Below are positions 23,808 through 34,063 of a stretch of 64,000 bases of DNA, piece after piece. This DNA is from JAGVSZ01 sp019137045 (GTDB taxonomy: Bacteria; Pseudomonadota; Gammaproteobacteria; Burkholderiales; SG8-39), in the NCBI GenBank assembly GCA_046347635.1, contig JAXMFT010000009.1, forward strand, positions 62,001 to 126,000. The letters are read 5' to 3'. The notes below the pieces were generated by a model. That model had not been told where the DNA came from. It made no database searches and worked only from the letters and a program-made list of their open reading frames with translations. Both the position numbers and the translations under genes were made by a program. Positions within the stretch are counted from its first letter, which is position 1. The number at the start of each line of letters is the position of its first letter.

Positions 23808-25037
23808 ATGGACCGTCGTGAGTTCAGCAAGACCCTCGCCGCCGGCGTCGCGACCACTCTCGCACCGTTCGGCATCGTGCGCGCGCAGGCCGCCAAGCTC
23901 AAGGTCGGCGTGCTGCTGCCGCGCTCCGGGGTGCAGGCGCTGATCGGCCAGTCGTGCCAGCGCGGAGCGGACCTCGCCCCGGAGGTGATCCGGCAGGTCC
24001 TCGGCGTGGACGTCGAGCTGATGAACGCCGACACCGAATCGAACACCGACGTTGCGCGCACCCGCGCCGAGCGCCTAGTCCAGGACGGCGCCAACGTGCT
24101 CGTCGGGGCGTTCGACTCCGGCCACACCGCCGCGATCGCGCAGGTCGCCGAGCAGCGCGGCGTGCCGCTGGTGATCAACATCGCGGCCGCTCCGCAGATC
24201 ACCGAGCAGGGCTACAAGTTCGTGTTCCGCAACTTTCCCACCGCGATCGACCTCGTGCGCAATGGCCTCGCGCTGATGGGCGACATCTTCCGCACCACCA
24301 ACACGGCGCCGCGCACCGCGGTGTTCATGCACGTCAACGACACCTTCGGCATGGCGATGTCCAAAGGCATCGGCGCGACGCTCCCGCGGCTGAACTTCCT
24401 GCCGTTCAAGGTGGTCGACACGATTCCCTACGACCCGGCGGCCAAGGACCTCGCGATCGAGGTTTCGAAGGCCAAGGCCGCGAACCCCGACTTCCTGATG
24501 CTGGTGTGCCGGCTGAACGATGCCATCGTCCTGCGCCGCGAGATGGTGCGCCAGCGCTGGCACCCGATGGGCATCATCAGCCCCGGCTCGCCCGGGCTGT
24601 ACGAGGAGCAGTACGCCAAGGCGCTCGGCAAGTACGCCGATTACGCGATCTGCAACACCGTGTGGTTCAACCCCAAGTCGGAGATGACGCGCAGGGTCTC
24701 GGCCGCGTTCAAGAAGCGCAACCCGAAGGAGGAGATCGCGTTCCACGGAACCAACGTCGGGTACACGTTCGACGCGATCATGATCGCGGCCGACGCGTTC
24801 AAGCGTGCGCGCAGCACCGACCCGAAGGTCCTCGCCGAGGCGATCCGCCAGACGGACATCCCGGTTGCGAACCGCATGTCGCTCGGCGGGCCGATCAAGT
24901 TCAACCCGAAGGGCCAGGTCGAGGGCAACCTCTCGGCGGCGATCCAGAACCTGAACGGCCTGCCGCGCGTGACGCTGCCGGCGGAGTACGCCGAGGCGAA
25001 GGTCGTCTTCCCGTCGCCCGACTTCAAGCGGGCGTGA
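23808..25037 (+). CDS. Liv-type ABC transporter substrate-binding protein (Tat signal)
   Basis: A 409-residue periplasmic binding protein of the LivK-like peripla_BP_6 family. RREFSKTLAAGVATTLAPFG is a twin-arginine signal, and cleavage is expected after RAQA. LKVGVLLPRSGVQAL starts domain 1, VLVGAFDSGHTAAIA and TAVFMHVNDTFG belong to the ligand cleft, and GYTFDAIMIAADA is near the C terminus. A GGAGGAGG site precedes the ATG. No permease or ATPase gene is next to it, so it must share a transporter encoded elsewhere. Divergence from marR-fcs suggests it binds the aromatic acid or its breakdown product. Confidence 0.88.
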   Translation: MDRREFSKTLAAGVATTLAPFGIVRAQAAKLKVGVLLPRSGVQALIGQSCQRGADLAPEVIRQVLGVDVELMNADTESNTDVARTRAERLVQDGANVLVGAFDSGHTAAIAQVAEQRGVPLVINIAAAPQITEQGYKFVFRNFPTAIDLVRNGLALMGDIFRTTNTAPRTAVFMHVNDTFGMAMSKGIGATLPRLNFLPFKVVDTIPYDPAAKDLAIEVSKAKAANPDFLMLVCRLNDAIVLRREMVRQRWHPMGIISPGSPGLYEEQYAKALGKYADYAICNTVWFNPKSEMTRRVSAAFKKRNPKEEIAFHGTNVGYTFDAIMIAADAFKRARSTDPKVLAEAIRQTDIPVANRMSLGGPIKFNPKGQVEGNLSAAIQNLNGLPRVTLPAEYAEAKVVFPSPDFKRA

Positions 25038-25041
25038 CGCT

Positions 25042-25428
25042 TCAGACCGCGCTCAGCCGGTACGCGGTTCCGAACGGCCCGAAATCGTGGCTGGTCACGC
25101 CGTGGCGCGTGGAGCCGGAGTAGGTGCTGAGCGGGGCTTCGACCGTCACGCGCAGGATCGCGGTCGCGCCCGGCTGCACCAGGCCCGCGTGCACCGCCGC
25201 CGTCGCGAGCGCCGAGTCGCCGGTGTAGACGTCGGTGCCCCAGAGCTGGCCGCCGGCGTCGCCGGTCACGCGGAAGTAGTAGACCGCGCCGGCGCGGTCG
25301 CACAGGTCCGCCATCGTCTGCGGCGCGTCGGAGGCGAGGAAGCCCTGGTCGAGCAGCCGCCGCATCTGCCGCGGCGTGAGCCGGCCGGCGCGATCGAAGT
25401 AGGCGACCAGTTCCTGCACCACTCTCAT
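25042..25428 (-). CDS. LCCL-domain protein
   Basis: A 128-residue protein, starting at an ATG with GGAGACGG upstream. The N-terminal 40 residues are helical and charged (VQELVAYFDRAGRLTPRQMRRLLDQGF). The rest is one LCCL domain: GGQLWGTDVYTGDSALATAAVHAGLVQPG, TVEAPLSTYSGS and GVTSHDFGPFG follow the G.vwGt..YT.DS..a.AAvHAG core. LCCL domains are best known from animal extracellular proteins; the cysteines of those forms are missing here. There is no signal peptide, so it is predicted cytoplasmic. It is the last gene of the MoxR-VWA operon, 10 bp downstream. Confidence 0.75.
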   Translation of the reverse strand: MRVVQELVAYFDRAGRLTPRQMRRLLDQGFLASDAPQTMADLCDRAGAVYYFRVTGDAGGQLWGTDVYTGDSALATAAVHAGLVQPGATAILRVTVEAPLSTYSGSTRHGVTSHDFGPFGTAYRLSAV

Positions 25429-25438
25429 GTCCGTCTCC

Positions 25439-26677
25439 TCACTGCGGGTCCATCGCGACGACCCGCCCGTACGGCGGGGTGAAGCGCGCCGCATCGCGCG
25501 CCGGCAGCACCCAGAGCACGTCGTACGGCATCGGCGCGGGCGGATAGGCGATGTCGCCATCGGTGATCACCACCGCCGCGCGCACGTGCGGCTCGTCGGC
25601 GAGGCGCAGCATGGCCGGCGAAAGGTCGCTGCCGCCGTAGCCGGCGACCTCGCGCTCCGCGAGCTCGGGGGGCGAGAGCAGCTCGTCCGCGGTCACCGCG
25701 GCGTCGCACTGGAGGAGCCGCACCTGGTCGACCGCGACGGCGTCGCAGAACCCGGCGATCGCGCCGAGCGCGCGCGGGATCTCCGCGGTCATCGAGCCGC
25801 TCGTGTCGAGCACGACGTTCAGCATCCAGCCGGCGCGGCGCCGGCCGGGCAGCACGACGTCCGCCTGCGGCGCGATGCGGCGCGCCGGACGCGTGAAGGT
25901 GCGCTCGCCCGGCGCCACCGATTCCAGCCAGCGCTGCAGCGCCAGCTCCCACGGCGGCCGGTAGACGTCGCGCAGCGCCGCCACCGCCTGCCGCGTCGCG
26001 CCCGGATCGCTGCCGCGCAGCCCGCGCAGTCGCCCCATCGCCGCCGCGAGCCCGAGCGCCTTCGCCGCGAGCTCGCGCATCTTCTCGGCGTGCGCTGCGC
26101 GGCCGGCGGCGTCGTCCGGGAACAGGTCGCGCTCGAGCTTCTCGCCGAGCACGTCGCCCGCCTCGTCGCGGGGTTCGCCCGCGCCGAACATCCGCCGCGT
26201 CGAGGTGGCCTCGCCCTCGAACACGCGCGACTTCGTCTGCGCATCGGTGCGGCGCATCTCGAGCAGGATCTCCTCGGCCGAGCGGGCGCGCGCGCCGGGC
26301 ATGTCGAGGCCGTTGGCGGGGATGGCGGTGAACCCGAGCTCGGTGCGCAGGATGTCGTTGATGATGTAGTCGTGCGCGTAGTTGAACTGCAGGCGGTCGG
26401 CGCCCTTCGCCCGGTCGTGGGTGCGCAGCGCGAGGTGCAGCAGCTCGTGCGCGAGCACGAAGACGAGCTCGTTCTCCTTCAGCCGGCGCACGAACTGCGG
26501 GTTCGCGACCAGGCGCCCCGAGGCGAACACGCCCATGGTCGGGATGCGCTCGTCGAGCGCGACGCGGGTCGCCGCGGCGAGCCCCGCGAGGTGCGGCAGC
26601 GCGACCGTGGTCATGCGCAGGCCGCGCGCGATGCGCTCGAGCGTCGCGCGCTCCCCGGGATCCGCCGTCGTGGTCAC
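25439..26677 (-). CDS. VWA-domain protein with N-terminal HELLH metallopeptidase-like domain (DUF2201-like)
   Basis: A GTG start overlapping the MoxR stop by 4 bp gives 412 residues. The N-terminal domain has VFVLAHELLHLALRTHDR, an HExxH-type zinc site, followed by NYAHDYIINDIL, as in DUF2201/VWA-like metallopeptidases. The C-terminal domain is VWA-like: VVLDTSGSM gives the DxSxS MIDAS motif, and YGGSDLSPAM and VVITDGDIAYP supply the later MIDAS threonine/aspartate positions. Proteins of this kind are paired with MoxR ATPases. No signal peptide is present. The target of the presumed peptidase or chaperone is unknown. Confidence 0.88.
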   Translation of the reverse strand: MTTTADPGERATLERIARGLRMTTVALPHLAGLAAATRVALDERIPTMGVFASGRLVANPQFVRRLKENELVFVLAHELLHLALRTHDRAKGADRLQFNYAHDYIINDILRTELGFTAIPANGLDMPGARARSAEEILLEMRRTDAQTKSRVFEGEATSTRRMFGAGEPRDEAGDVLGEKLERDLFPDDAAGRAAHAEKMRELAAKALGLAAAMGRLRGLRGSDPGATRQAVAALRDVYRPPWELALQRWLESVAPGERTFTRPARRIAPQADVVLPGRRRAGWMLNVVLDTSGSMTAEIPRALGAIAGFCDAVAVDQVRLLQCDAAVTADELLSPPELAEREVAGYGGSDLSPAMLRLADEPHVRAAVVITDGDIAYPPAPMPYDVLWVLPARDAARFTPPYGRVVAMDPQ

Positions 26678-27711
26678 AGGCCGGCGACGCGCTTGAGGAG
26701 GTCGAACATCGCCCGGTCGGCGCCGAGCGCGCCCCACTGCTCGACGAGGTCGGTGAGCAGCGTGAGCTGCGCCTCGGGCGGCAGGCTGCGCAGGAAGCGG
26801 TTGATCGCGGCGGGACGCACGCCGTCGAGCTTCCCGTCGCGCACCTGCTGGCGGATCGAGTTCAGCACGAACCAGCGCGCCACGTCCCCCTGCGGCAGCT
26901 CGGCCGGGCGCTCGATGTAGCGCGCCGGCGGCCCGATCGCCGCGATCGACTCCTCGGCCAGCGCGCAGAAGACCGCGGCGTCCTCCGCCGAGAGCCGCCC
27001 GAACGCGAGCGCGCGGCGCGTCTCGCGCGTGAGGATCCCCGAGCCCTCGGCCAGGTCGAGCGCGCGCGAGAGCAGCGCCCAGGCGCGCGGCGTGGAAAAC
27101 GGGACGGGTTCCGCGGGCACCGGACGCATGAGCGCGTCGGGCAGGTGCGCGATGAAGCTCGTGATCTCCGGGCGCACGCCGTGGCGCCGCGCCCAGTCGA
27201 GCCACTCGTCGGCGTCGGCGCGCACGTGCAGGATCGTCACCCGGTTGACGAGCGCGGAGCTCAGCGAGCGCACCAGCGCCCGGTCCTGGGCGCGGTTGCC
27301 CGCGGCGACGACCCAGGTGCCGCGCGGCAGCGCGTGCTCGCCCAGCCGCCGCTCGAGCAGCAGCGAGTAGAACGCCTTCTGCACGTCCGGCGCGCACGCC
27401 GGCAGCTCGTCGAGGAAGAGGCAGAAGGCTTCCGGCCGCTCCGGCAGCAGCAGCCGCGGCGGGCAGAACACGCTGCGCTCCCCGACGATGCGCGGCACGC
27501 CGCTCACGTCCTCGGGCGCGATCTGCGTGCCGAGGAGCGACCGGCACGGGAGGTTCATCTCGCGCGCGGCCTCGTACACCATCTCGGATTTCCCCACGCC
27601 CGGCGGGGAGAGCACGAGGAAGCTCTGCTCGTGCGCCATGCACTGGACGAGCTTCTTCGCCTGGCGGAGCGTGAGCGTCTCCTCCAGCGGTCCGGCGAGC
27701 GGGGCGTTCAA
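26674..27711 (-). CDS. MoxR-type AAA+ ATPase
   Basis: The chosen TTG start at 27711 has GGAGGA eight bases before it and gives 345 residues; an ATG at 27762 would add 17 residues without a ribosome site. SPPGVGKSE is Walker A, FCLFLDELPAC Walker B, and VVAAGNRAQD sensor 1. NRVTILHVRADADEW follows. MoxR ATPases remodel or activate partner proteins that carry VWA domains, here the next gene, which overlaps by 4 bp. The operon order MoxR, HELLH-VWA, LCCL is compact. Confidence 0.88.
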   Translation of the reverse strand: MNAPLAGPLEETLTLRQAKKLVQCMAHEQSFLVLSPPGVGKSEMVYEAAREMNLPCRSLLGTQIAPEDVSGVPRIVGERSVFCPPRLLLPERPEAFCLFLDELPACAPDVQKAFYSLLLERRLGEHALPRGTWVVAAGNRAQDRALVRSLSSALVNRVTILHVRADADEWLDWARRHGVRPEITSFIAHLPDALMRPVPAEPVPFSTPRAWALLSRALDLAEGSGILTRETRRALAFGRLSAEDAAVFCALAEESIAAIGPPARYIERPAELPQGDVARWFVLNSIRQQVRDGKLDGVRPAAINRFLRSLPPEAQLTLLTDLVEQWGALGADRAMFDLLKRVAGL

Positions 27712-27957
27712 GGCGGGAGTTCCTCCGTGCCGCGAAAGTCCGCCATGAACGCGGGGCGGCACGCCGCGGTTGACAGCGCTGCGGCGCGCCGGGGCCGGAG
27801 CGCTTGCGGCCGCGCGCCCGCTCGACGCGTCGCGGCGGCGCGGACTAAGATCGGGCCCCGCAGACGTCAGGCAAGAAACCAGGTGCCGGCCCGCCCGCCG
27901 GCGCGCGCCGCTCGGCGCGCGCCCGGCCGCGGCGCGCGTTCAGGCGAGGAGTACTCC
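27712..27957. other. 246-bp intergenic region between MoxR operon and GST gene
   Basis: Divergent spacer. It holds the MoxR ribosome site (GGAGGA), a TTGACA at 27770-27775 without a well-spaced -10 partner, and a TAAGAT at 27846-27851 that may serve the GST gene. No gene or repeat is seen. Confidence 0.4.
27846..27851 (+). promoter_or_regulatory. Putative -10 element (TAAGAT)
   Basis: GACTAAGATCGGGCC lies about 106 nt before the GST ATG, giving a longer leader than other genes here. Confidence 0.3.
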
Positions 27958-28773
27958 ATGCTCGAGCTCTACCACCACGGTTCGTCCACGTGCGCGGCGA
28001 AGGTCCGGTTCGCCCTCGCCGAGAAGGCGCTGCCCTACGAGGCGCACTACGTGGACATCCTCAGGGGCGAGAACTTCCGTCCCGAGTACCTGAAGCTCAA
28101 CCCGCAGGCGGTCGTCCCGACGCTGGTCCACGACGGCGAGGTGCTGGTCGAGTCGACGGTGATCTGCGAGTACCTCGACGACGCGTTCCCGGACCGTCCG
28201 CTGCGCCCTGCCAGTGCCCGCGACCGGGCGCGCATGCGCCTCTGGACCAAGGCGGTGGACGAGAGCCTGCAGCCGGCGACGAAGTACGTCACCTACGCTT
28301 CCTGCCACCGCCACATCCTGAAGCGGCTCCCGCCCGACAAGTTCGAGCAGTACATGCGCGGCCCGGAGGGGGAGGCCGCGATCCGCGTCGCGGGGGACCC
28401 GGCCTGGGTCCAGAGCAAGCGCGCGATCGTGGAACTGGGCATCGCCGCGCCGGGCGTGGCGGAGAAGTTCCGCATCTACGACCTCTACCTGCAGAAGATG
28501 GACGACGCCCTGCGCGCGCGCCCGTGGCTCGCCGGGGCGACCTTCTCGCTCGCCGACGTGTCGCTCGCGCCCTACGTGAACCGGCTGGACATGCTCGGGA
28601 TGTCGGAGCTGTGGACGCGCAGCCGCCCGCGGCTCGCCGACTGGTTCGCGCGCGTGCAGGCGCGCCCGACGTTCAAGCCCTGCTTCCGCGACGTGTGCCC
28701 GCCCGATCTCGCGCACGACCTCGCGACCTACGGCGCGCAGTCCTGGCCCGAGGTGCGGCGCATCCTCGGGTGA
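27958..28773 (+). CDS. Glutathione S-transferase family protein
   Basis: A 271-residue GST. The thioredoxin-like N-terminal domain starts LELYHHGSSTCAAKVRFALAEK, with the serine/threonine/cysteine position of beta- or tau-like enzymes. NPQAVVPTLVHDGEVLVESTVICEYLDD contains the cis-proline and the glutathione gamma-glutamyl-binding ES pair. The helical C-terminal domain has GATFSLADVSLAPYVNRL, the conserved N-capping motif. It is longer than typical GSTs by about 50 residues in the C-terminal half. A role in conjugation, dehalogenation or ether cleavage of aromatics is possible. The DUF-type small protein follows 70 bp downstream. Confidence 0.9.
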   Translation: MLELYHHGSSTCAAKVRFALAEKALPYEAHYVDILRGENFRPEYLKLNPQAVVPTLVHDGEVLVESTVICEYLDDAFPDRPLRPASARDRARMRLWTKAVDESLQPATKYVTYASCHRHILKRLPPDKFEQYMRGPEGEAAIRVAGDPAWVQSKRAIVELGIAAPGVAEKFRIYDLYLQKMDDALRARPWLAGATFSLADVSLAPYVNRLDMLGMSELWTRSRPRLADWFARVQARPTFKPCFRDVCPPDLAHDLATYGAQSWPEVRRILG

Positions 28774-28802
28774 GCGGCCGCCGCGCGGCGCCGCGGTCGG
28801 GA

Positions 28803-28808
28803 TAGACT
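28803..28808 (+). promoter_or_regulatory. Putative -10 element (TAGACT)
   Basis: GGATAGACTTCC lies 36 nt before the ATG of the small alpha/beta-barrel protein gene. Confidence 0.3.
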
Positions 28809-28843
28809 TCCGGCCCGCCCACCGCCGCCAGGAGCCCGCCGCG

Positions 28844-29194
28844 ATGCCCGCCAAAGCCAAGTACGTCTTCATCGCGAGCATGGACGTCGACCCGGACAAG
28901 GACGCGATCTTCAACGAGGTCTACGACACCGAGCACATCCCGCTCATCCTGAAGGTGCCCGGCGTGGTCTCGGCGCGGCGCTGCCAGACCGTGCCCCTGC
29001 GGATGTTCATCGGCGGCGAGATCAAGACGATCGCCGCCGAGGGCGAGCCGCGCTACAGCGCGATCTACGAGCTCGAGAGCGCGGAGGTGCTCACGAGCGC
29101 GGCCTGGGCGAAGGCGGTCGACGCCGGGCGCTGGCCGACCGAGGTGCGGCCGCACACGCGCAACCGCCGGCACGTGCTGAAGCGGCTCGACTGA
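28844..29194 (+). CDS. Small dimeric alpha/beta-barrel-like protein (EthD/DUF4286-like)
   Basis: A 116-residue protein without signal peptide. YVFIASMDVDPDKDAIFNEVYDTEHIPLILKVPGVVSARR has the strand-helix-strand pattern and conserved EHIP/GV positions of ferredoxin-like dimeric barrel proteins such as EthD and DUF4286. RYSAIYELESAEVLTSAAWAKA gives the second repeat. Members bind small molecules or assist catabolic enzymes; the function here is not established. AGGAG lies ten bases before the ATG. It is convergent with gshA, with only 1 bp between the two genes. Confidence 0.65.
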   Translation: MPAKAKYVFIASMDVDPDKDAIFNEVYDTEHIPLILKVPGVVSARRCQTVPLRMFIGGEIKTIAAEGEPRYSAIYELESAEVLTSAAWAKAVDAGRWPTEVRPHTRNRRHVLKRLD

Positions 29195-29195
29195 C

Positions 29196-30698
29196 TCAGG
29201 CGAGGAGCCGGTCGCGCGCGAGATAGCGCTGGCGATAGGTCTCGAACGGCACGTCGTCGGCCGCCTCGATCGCCCGCTGCTCGGCGAGCGACTCCTCGGC
29301 AAGCCGCGCGTAGTGCGCCGCGACCTCGGGTGCGAGCGGCGCCGCGCGCAGCGCCTCCGCGTGCCGGTGCGACAGCGCGAGGACGCACCGCAGGTAGGAG
29401 TGATCGTGTTCGCGCGCCATCGCGCGCAGCAGCTTCGCCGACGGTACCGAGTCCGGGTTCGCGAGCGCCGCGACCGCGGCGTCGAGCGCGGCGCGATAGG
29501 CGCCGCCGCCGTGGACTGCATCGAGCGCGGCCGCGAAGGGCGCGCACTCGGCGAGGAGCTGCCCGCCCCACTCGGCAAGCGGCACTTCCCGCGCGCCGCG
29601 TGCCAGCTTCACGCCCGGCTCCCGCCCGCGCGTGGCCGTCGTCTGCTGGTTGCGCCCGAGCGCGGCGATCTCCGCGGGCGTGTCGGGCGGGCTCTCGGCG
29701 AGCAGGCAGTGCAGCAGGAACACGTCCAGGAACCGCATCGTCTCCGCCGCGATCCCGACCGGCAGGAACGGGTCGAGGTCCATCAGCCGCACCTCGACGT
29801 ACTCGACCCCCCGCTCGCGCAGCGCGTGCAGCGGGCGCTCGCCGGGCCGGATGGTGCGCTTCGGCCGGATCGTCCCGTAGAACTCGTTCTCGATCTGGAG
29901 CAGGCTGGTCGCGAGCTGCTTGTACCCGTCCCCGTCGCGGATGCCGATCGCCTCGTAGGGCGGGTAGGGCCGGGTGAGCGCGTCCTGCAGCGACGCCCCG
30001 TAGCTCTCGAGGCTGTTGTAGCTCACCTTGAGGGTGGCCTGGGCGTCGCTCTGGTAGCCGAGGCGCCCCATGCGCAGCGACGTGGCGTGCGGCCGGTAAA
30101 GCGTCCCCGAGGTCAGCGGCTCGAGCTCGTGCGCGCGGCCGGCGACGAAGCTCGCGCACACCGCGGGCGAGGCGCCGAAGAGGTACAGCACCAGCCACGA
30201 GTGCCGGCGGAAGTTGCGGATGAGCGCGAAGTAGTCGGCGTTCGTGGCGGCCGGAATGGACCAGTTGTAGTGGATGCCCGAGATCGCCTGCATGCGCCGC
30301 CCGTAGCGGTGCGAGAGGCCGATCCGGTACACCGTCTTCATCCGCCCGATGTTGGAGCTGCCGTACTGCCCGATCGGGATCGCCTCGTCGGCCGGCAGCC
30401 CGCACGGCATGCTCGCGCACCACAGGATCTCGCCGCGCAGCGCGCGGTCGACGACCTGGTGGATGCGCGTCAGCTCGTCGATGCACGCCTCGGGGGTCGC
30501 GTGCGGCGCGGTGATCAGCTCGGGCTGCGACTCGCTGAAGTCGGTCGTAATGTGGGGATGCGTGAGCGCCGAGCCGAGCGCCGCCGGGTGCGGCGTAGTC
30601 GCGAGCGCGCCGTCGCGCCGCACGCGCAGGCTCTCCTTCTCGACGCCGCGGCGGATGCCCTTCAGTACTTCCGGCGATAGCGCGTGTGCACGGTCCAT
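29196..30698 (-). CDS. gshA: Glutamate--cysteine ligase (class I, gamma-proteobacterial type)
   Basis: A 500-residue enzyme making gamma-glutamylcysteine from glutamate and cysteine with ATP, the first step of glutathione synthesis in the cytoplasm. GVEKESLRV near the N terminus, TDFSESQPELIT, a central SGIHYNWS and the EVRLMDLDPF block match GshA of the E. coli type. The length fits the family. TATAAG about 50 nt upstream is a good -10 candidate. It is in the same direction as ettA upstream, but a strong hairpin after ettA suggests separate transcription. A GST gene lies 1.9 kb away. Confidence 0.93.
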   Translation of the reverse strand: MDRAHALSPEVLKGIRRGVEKESLRVRRDGALATTPHPAALGSALTHPHITTDFSESQPELITAPHATPEACIDELTRIHQVVDRALRGEILWCASMPCGLPADEAIPIGQYGSSNIGRMKTVYRIGLSHRYGRRMQAISGIHYNWSIPAATNADYFALIRNFRRHSWLVLYLFGASPAVCASFVAGRAHELEPLTSGTLYRPHATSLRMGRLGYQSDAQATLKVSYNSLESYGASLQDALTRPYPPYEAIGIRDGDGYKQLATSLLQIENEFYGTIRPKRTIRPGERPLHALRERGVEYVEVRLMDLDPFLPVGIAAETMRFLDVFLLHCLLAESPPDTPAEIAALGRNQQTTATRGREPGVKLARGAREVPLAEWGGQLLAECAPFAAALDAVHGGGAYRAALDAAVAALANPDSVPSAKLLRAMAREHDHSYLRCVLALSHRHAEALRAAPLAPEVAAHYARLAEESLAEQRAIEAADDVPFETYRQRYLARDRLLA

Positions 30699-30748
30699 GG
30701 ATCGTTCGGTCGCGGCGCGCCGGGCGGCGGCTCCGCGGGAGAACAGGG

Positions 30749-30754
30749 CTTATA
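30749..30754 (-). promoter_or_regulatory. Putative -10 element (TATAAG)
   Basis: On the minus strand, GCTATAAGCCC lies about 50 nt before the gshA start. Five of six bases match TATAAT. Confidence 0.45.
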
Positions 30755-30779
30755 GCAGATCCGCGGCGCGGGCCGCGGA

Positions 30780-30804
30780 GCCGCCGGGCGACCCGCCCGG
30801 CGGC
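30780..30804 (-). terminator. Strong hairpin after ettA
   Basis: GCCGCCGGGCG and CGCCCGGCGGC form an 11-bp perfect stem with a 3-base loop, 2 bp after the ettA stop. No T-run follows, so it may act as a pause, stability or Rho-assisted terminator element. Confidence 0.55.
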
Positions 30805-30806
30805 CG

Positions 30807-32468
<1,662 letters not shown>

Positions 32469-32512
32469 CGGAGTGTGGAATCGAAAGACGGGGGGACCGC
32501 GGGAAGGGCGCG

Positions 32513-32518
32513 ATTATC
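32513..32518 (-). promoter_or_regulatory. Putative -10 element (GATAAT)
   Basis: On the minus strand, GGGATAATCGCGCC lies 45 nt before the ettA ATG. Five of six bases match TATAAT. Confidence 0.5.
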
Positions 32519-32581
32519 CCCCGATTGCGCGCGCGGGCGCAGCGGCGCGCGGGCGGGCGCGAGTGCGCCCGGCCGCGCCGG

Positions 32582-32980
32582 CTAGGGCAGCTGGATTTTC
32601 CCGCCGCCGCGCGCGCCGCCGCCGCCCAGGTCGGGCATCCCGCCCTGCGGAATGACGATCGACGAGGCGGCCTGCCGGCGCAGGTCCTGCAGCTCGCGCA
32701 CCGTCTTTTCGATCGCGTCCTTGGCGAGCGGGCCGAACTTCGCTGCCGCATCCGCGAGCGAGGTCGCCTCGATCTCGAACACGATCGGCAGCGCGCCGAC
32801 CGTGCTCATCACCTGCGTCTCGCCGACGTAGGCGATCTCGCGCGCCGGATCGCGCGCGCCGTCGCCCGTCACCGGGGTCATGCGCCGGATCGTCCCGACG
32901 CGCCGGTCGGTAAAGACTTCCTCGAGGTACAGCGTGGCCGGATCCATGCTCGGATCGGCTGGGCCGGGGCGGGTCGCCAT
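32582..32980 (-). CDS. Hypothetical protein (132 aa)
   Basis: The ATG at 32980 has GGAG nine bases upstream and gives 132 residues. The sequence DPATLYLEEVFTDRRVGTIRRMTPVT, then VGETQVMSTVGALPIVFEIEATSLADAAAKF and TVRELQDLRRQAASSIVIP, looks like a soluble alpha/beta protein with a Gly/Pro-rich tail. No signal peptide, membrane helix or known motif is present. I do not recognise the family. It is in the same direction as ettA, 113 bp upstream of it. Confidence 0.6.
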   Translation of the reverse strand: MATRPGPADPSMDPATLYLEEVFTDRRVGTIRRMTPVTGDGARDPAREIAYVGETQVMSTVGALPIVFEIEATSLADAAAKFGPLAKDAIEKTVRELQDLRRQAASSIVIPQGGMPDLGGGGARGGGKIQLP

Positions 32981-33107
32981 GGCGGTACTCCTGGAGTCGC
33001 AATGGCAGGTATTGTCCCGCACTCGGGCCCTTGCCGCCGGACCGCGCATGAACCGCCGCCGCCTCGTCCTCGCCGCGCACGGCGCTCGGGAGGGGCGGTG
33101 GCGCGCG

Positions 33108-33998
33108 CTAGCGTCCGCGGCCCTGCTCGTACGCCGCGATCGCGACGCCGCTCGCGAGGATCACCGCGATGCCGGCGAGCGTCGTCGCGTCGGGGAACTG
33201 GCCGAAGAAGACGAGCCCCGCGACCGTCGCCTGCACGACGTGCAGGTAGATGAACGGCGCGATGAAGGAGACCGGCGCGAGACGGTACGCGCGCATCAGC
33301 AGCAGGTGGCTCAGGGAGCCGGTGACGCCGAAGGAGAGAAAGAGCGTCGCCTGCCAGAGGTCCGGCCAGCGGTCGGGCAGGCCGAAGGGCAGGAGCGCGG
33401 TCGCCGCGACCGTCCCGACCAGCGACGAGATGAGCACGGTGGTGATGGGGTGCTCGCTCAGCGCGAGCTTGCGCGAGGTGAGCTGGAGCGAGGCGTTGCA
33501 GACGAGCGTGGCGAGCGCGAACGCGACCCCGATCGTCGCCAGCCCGGACCCCGGCCGCACGATGATCAGCATGCCGGCGAACCCGGCGCCTGCCGCGGTC
33601 CAGCGCGCCCAGCCGACGCGCTCGCCGAGCAGCGGCCCGGCGAGCACCAGGATGAGGAGCGGCGCGACGAAGCTGATCGCGGTGGCCTCGGCCTGCGGCA
33701 GGTACTTGAGCGCGGCGACGAGGAAGATGGAGAAGAGCGTCAGGATGGCGCCGCGCGCGAGCTGCAGGCCCGGGCGCCTGGTCGCGAGCAGCCGGCGGTC
33801 GCGGGCGAGCGCGACGTAGGCCGCCATGAAGAGGAGAAAGAAGAAGTAGCGCGCCCACACGACCGCGGGCACCGGGAAGTCGCGCACCAGGTACTTGCTG
33901 GTGGCGTCGACCAGGACGAACAGGAACTGCGCGCCGAGAAAGTGCGCGAGCGCGGTGAGGAGCGCGCGCCTCGGCGCGTCGGCGTGCGGCGCGGGCAT
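33108..33998 (-). CDS. EamA/DMT-family transporter
   Basis: A 296-residue protein with ten predicted membrane helices in two EamA repeats. FLFVLVDATSKYLVRDFPVPAVVWARY opens repeat 1, YLPQAEATAISFVAPLLILVLAGPLLGERVGW ends it, and APVSFIAPFIYLHVVQATVAGLVFFGQFPD is the matching part of repeat 2. The style is that of the RhaT/YdcZ-like permease group, exporters of amino acids or metabolites; the substrate is unknown. It is divergent from the CnbZ-like gene, with TAGAAT in the 65-bp gap. Confidence 0.87.
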   Translation of the reverse strand: MPAPHADAPRRALLTALAHFLGAQFLFVLVDATSKYLVRDFPVPAVVWARYFFFLLFMAAYVALARDRRLLATRRPGLQLARGAILTLFSIFLVAALKYLPQAEATAISFVAPLLILVLAGPLLGERVGWARWTAAGAGFAGMLIIVRPGSGLATIGVAFALATLVCNASLQLTSRKLALSEHPITTVLISSLVGTVAATALLPFGLPDRWPDLWQATLFLSFGVTGSLSHLLLMRAYRLAPVSFIAPFIYLHVVQATVAGLVFFGQFPDATTLAGIAVILASGVAIAAYEQGRGR

Positions 33999-34028
33999 CG
34001 GGACGCGAGCCTACCAGATCGGCCGGGC

Positions 34029-34034
34029 TAGAAT
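34029..34034 (+). promoter_or_regulatory. Putative -10 element (TAGAAT)
   Basis: GGCTAGAATCGCGGC lies 30 nt before the ATG at 34064. It is the same hexamer as before the BenE-type gene. Confidence 0.4.
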
Positions 34035-34063
34035 CGCGGCTCCGAGTCGAGGTGGAGTGGCGG

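Noticed and set aside
27770..27775. TTGACA as a -35 box for the GST gene
   Set aside because: No -10-like sequence lies 16-18 bp downstream; the nearest candidate is about 70 bp away.
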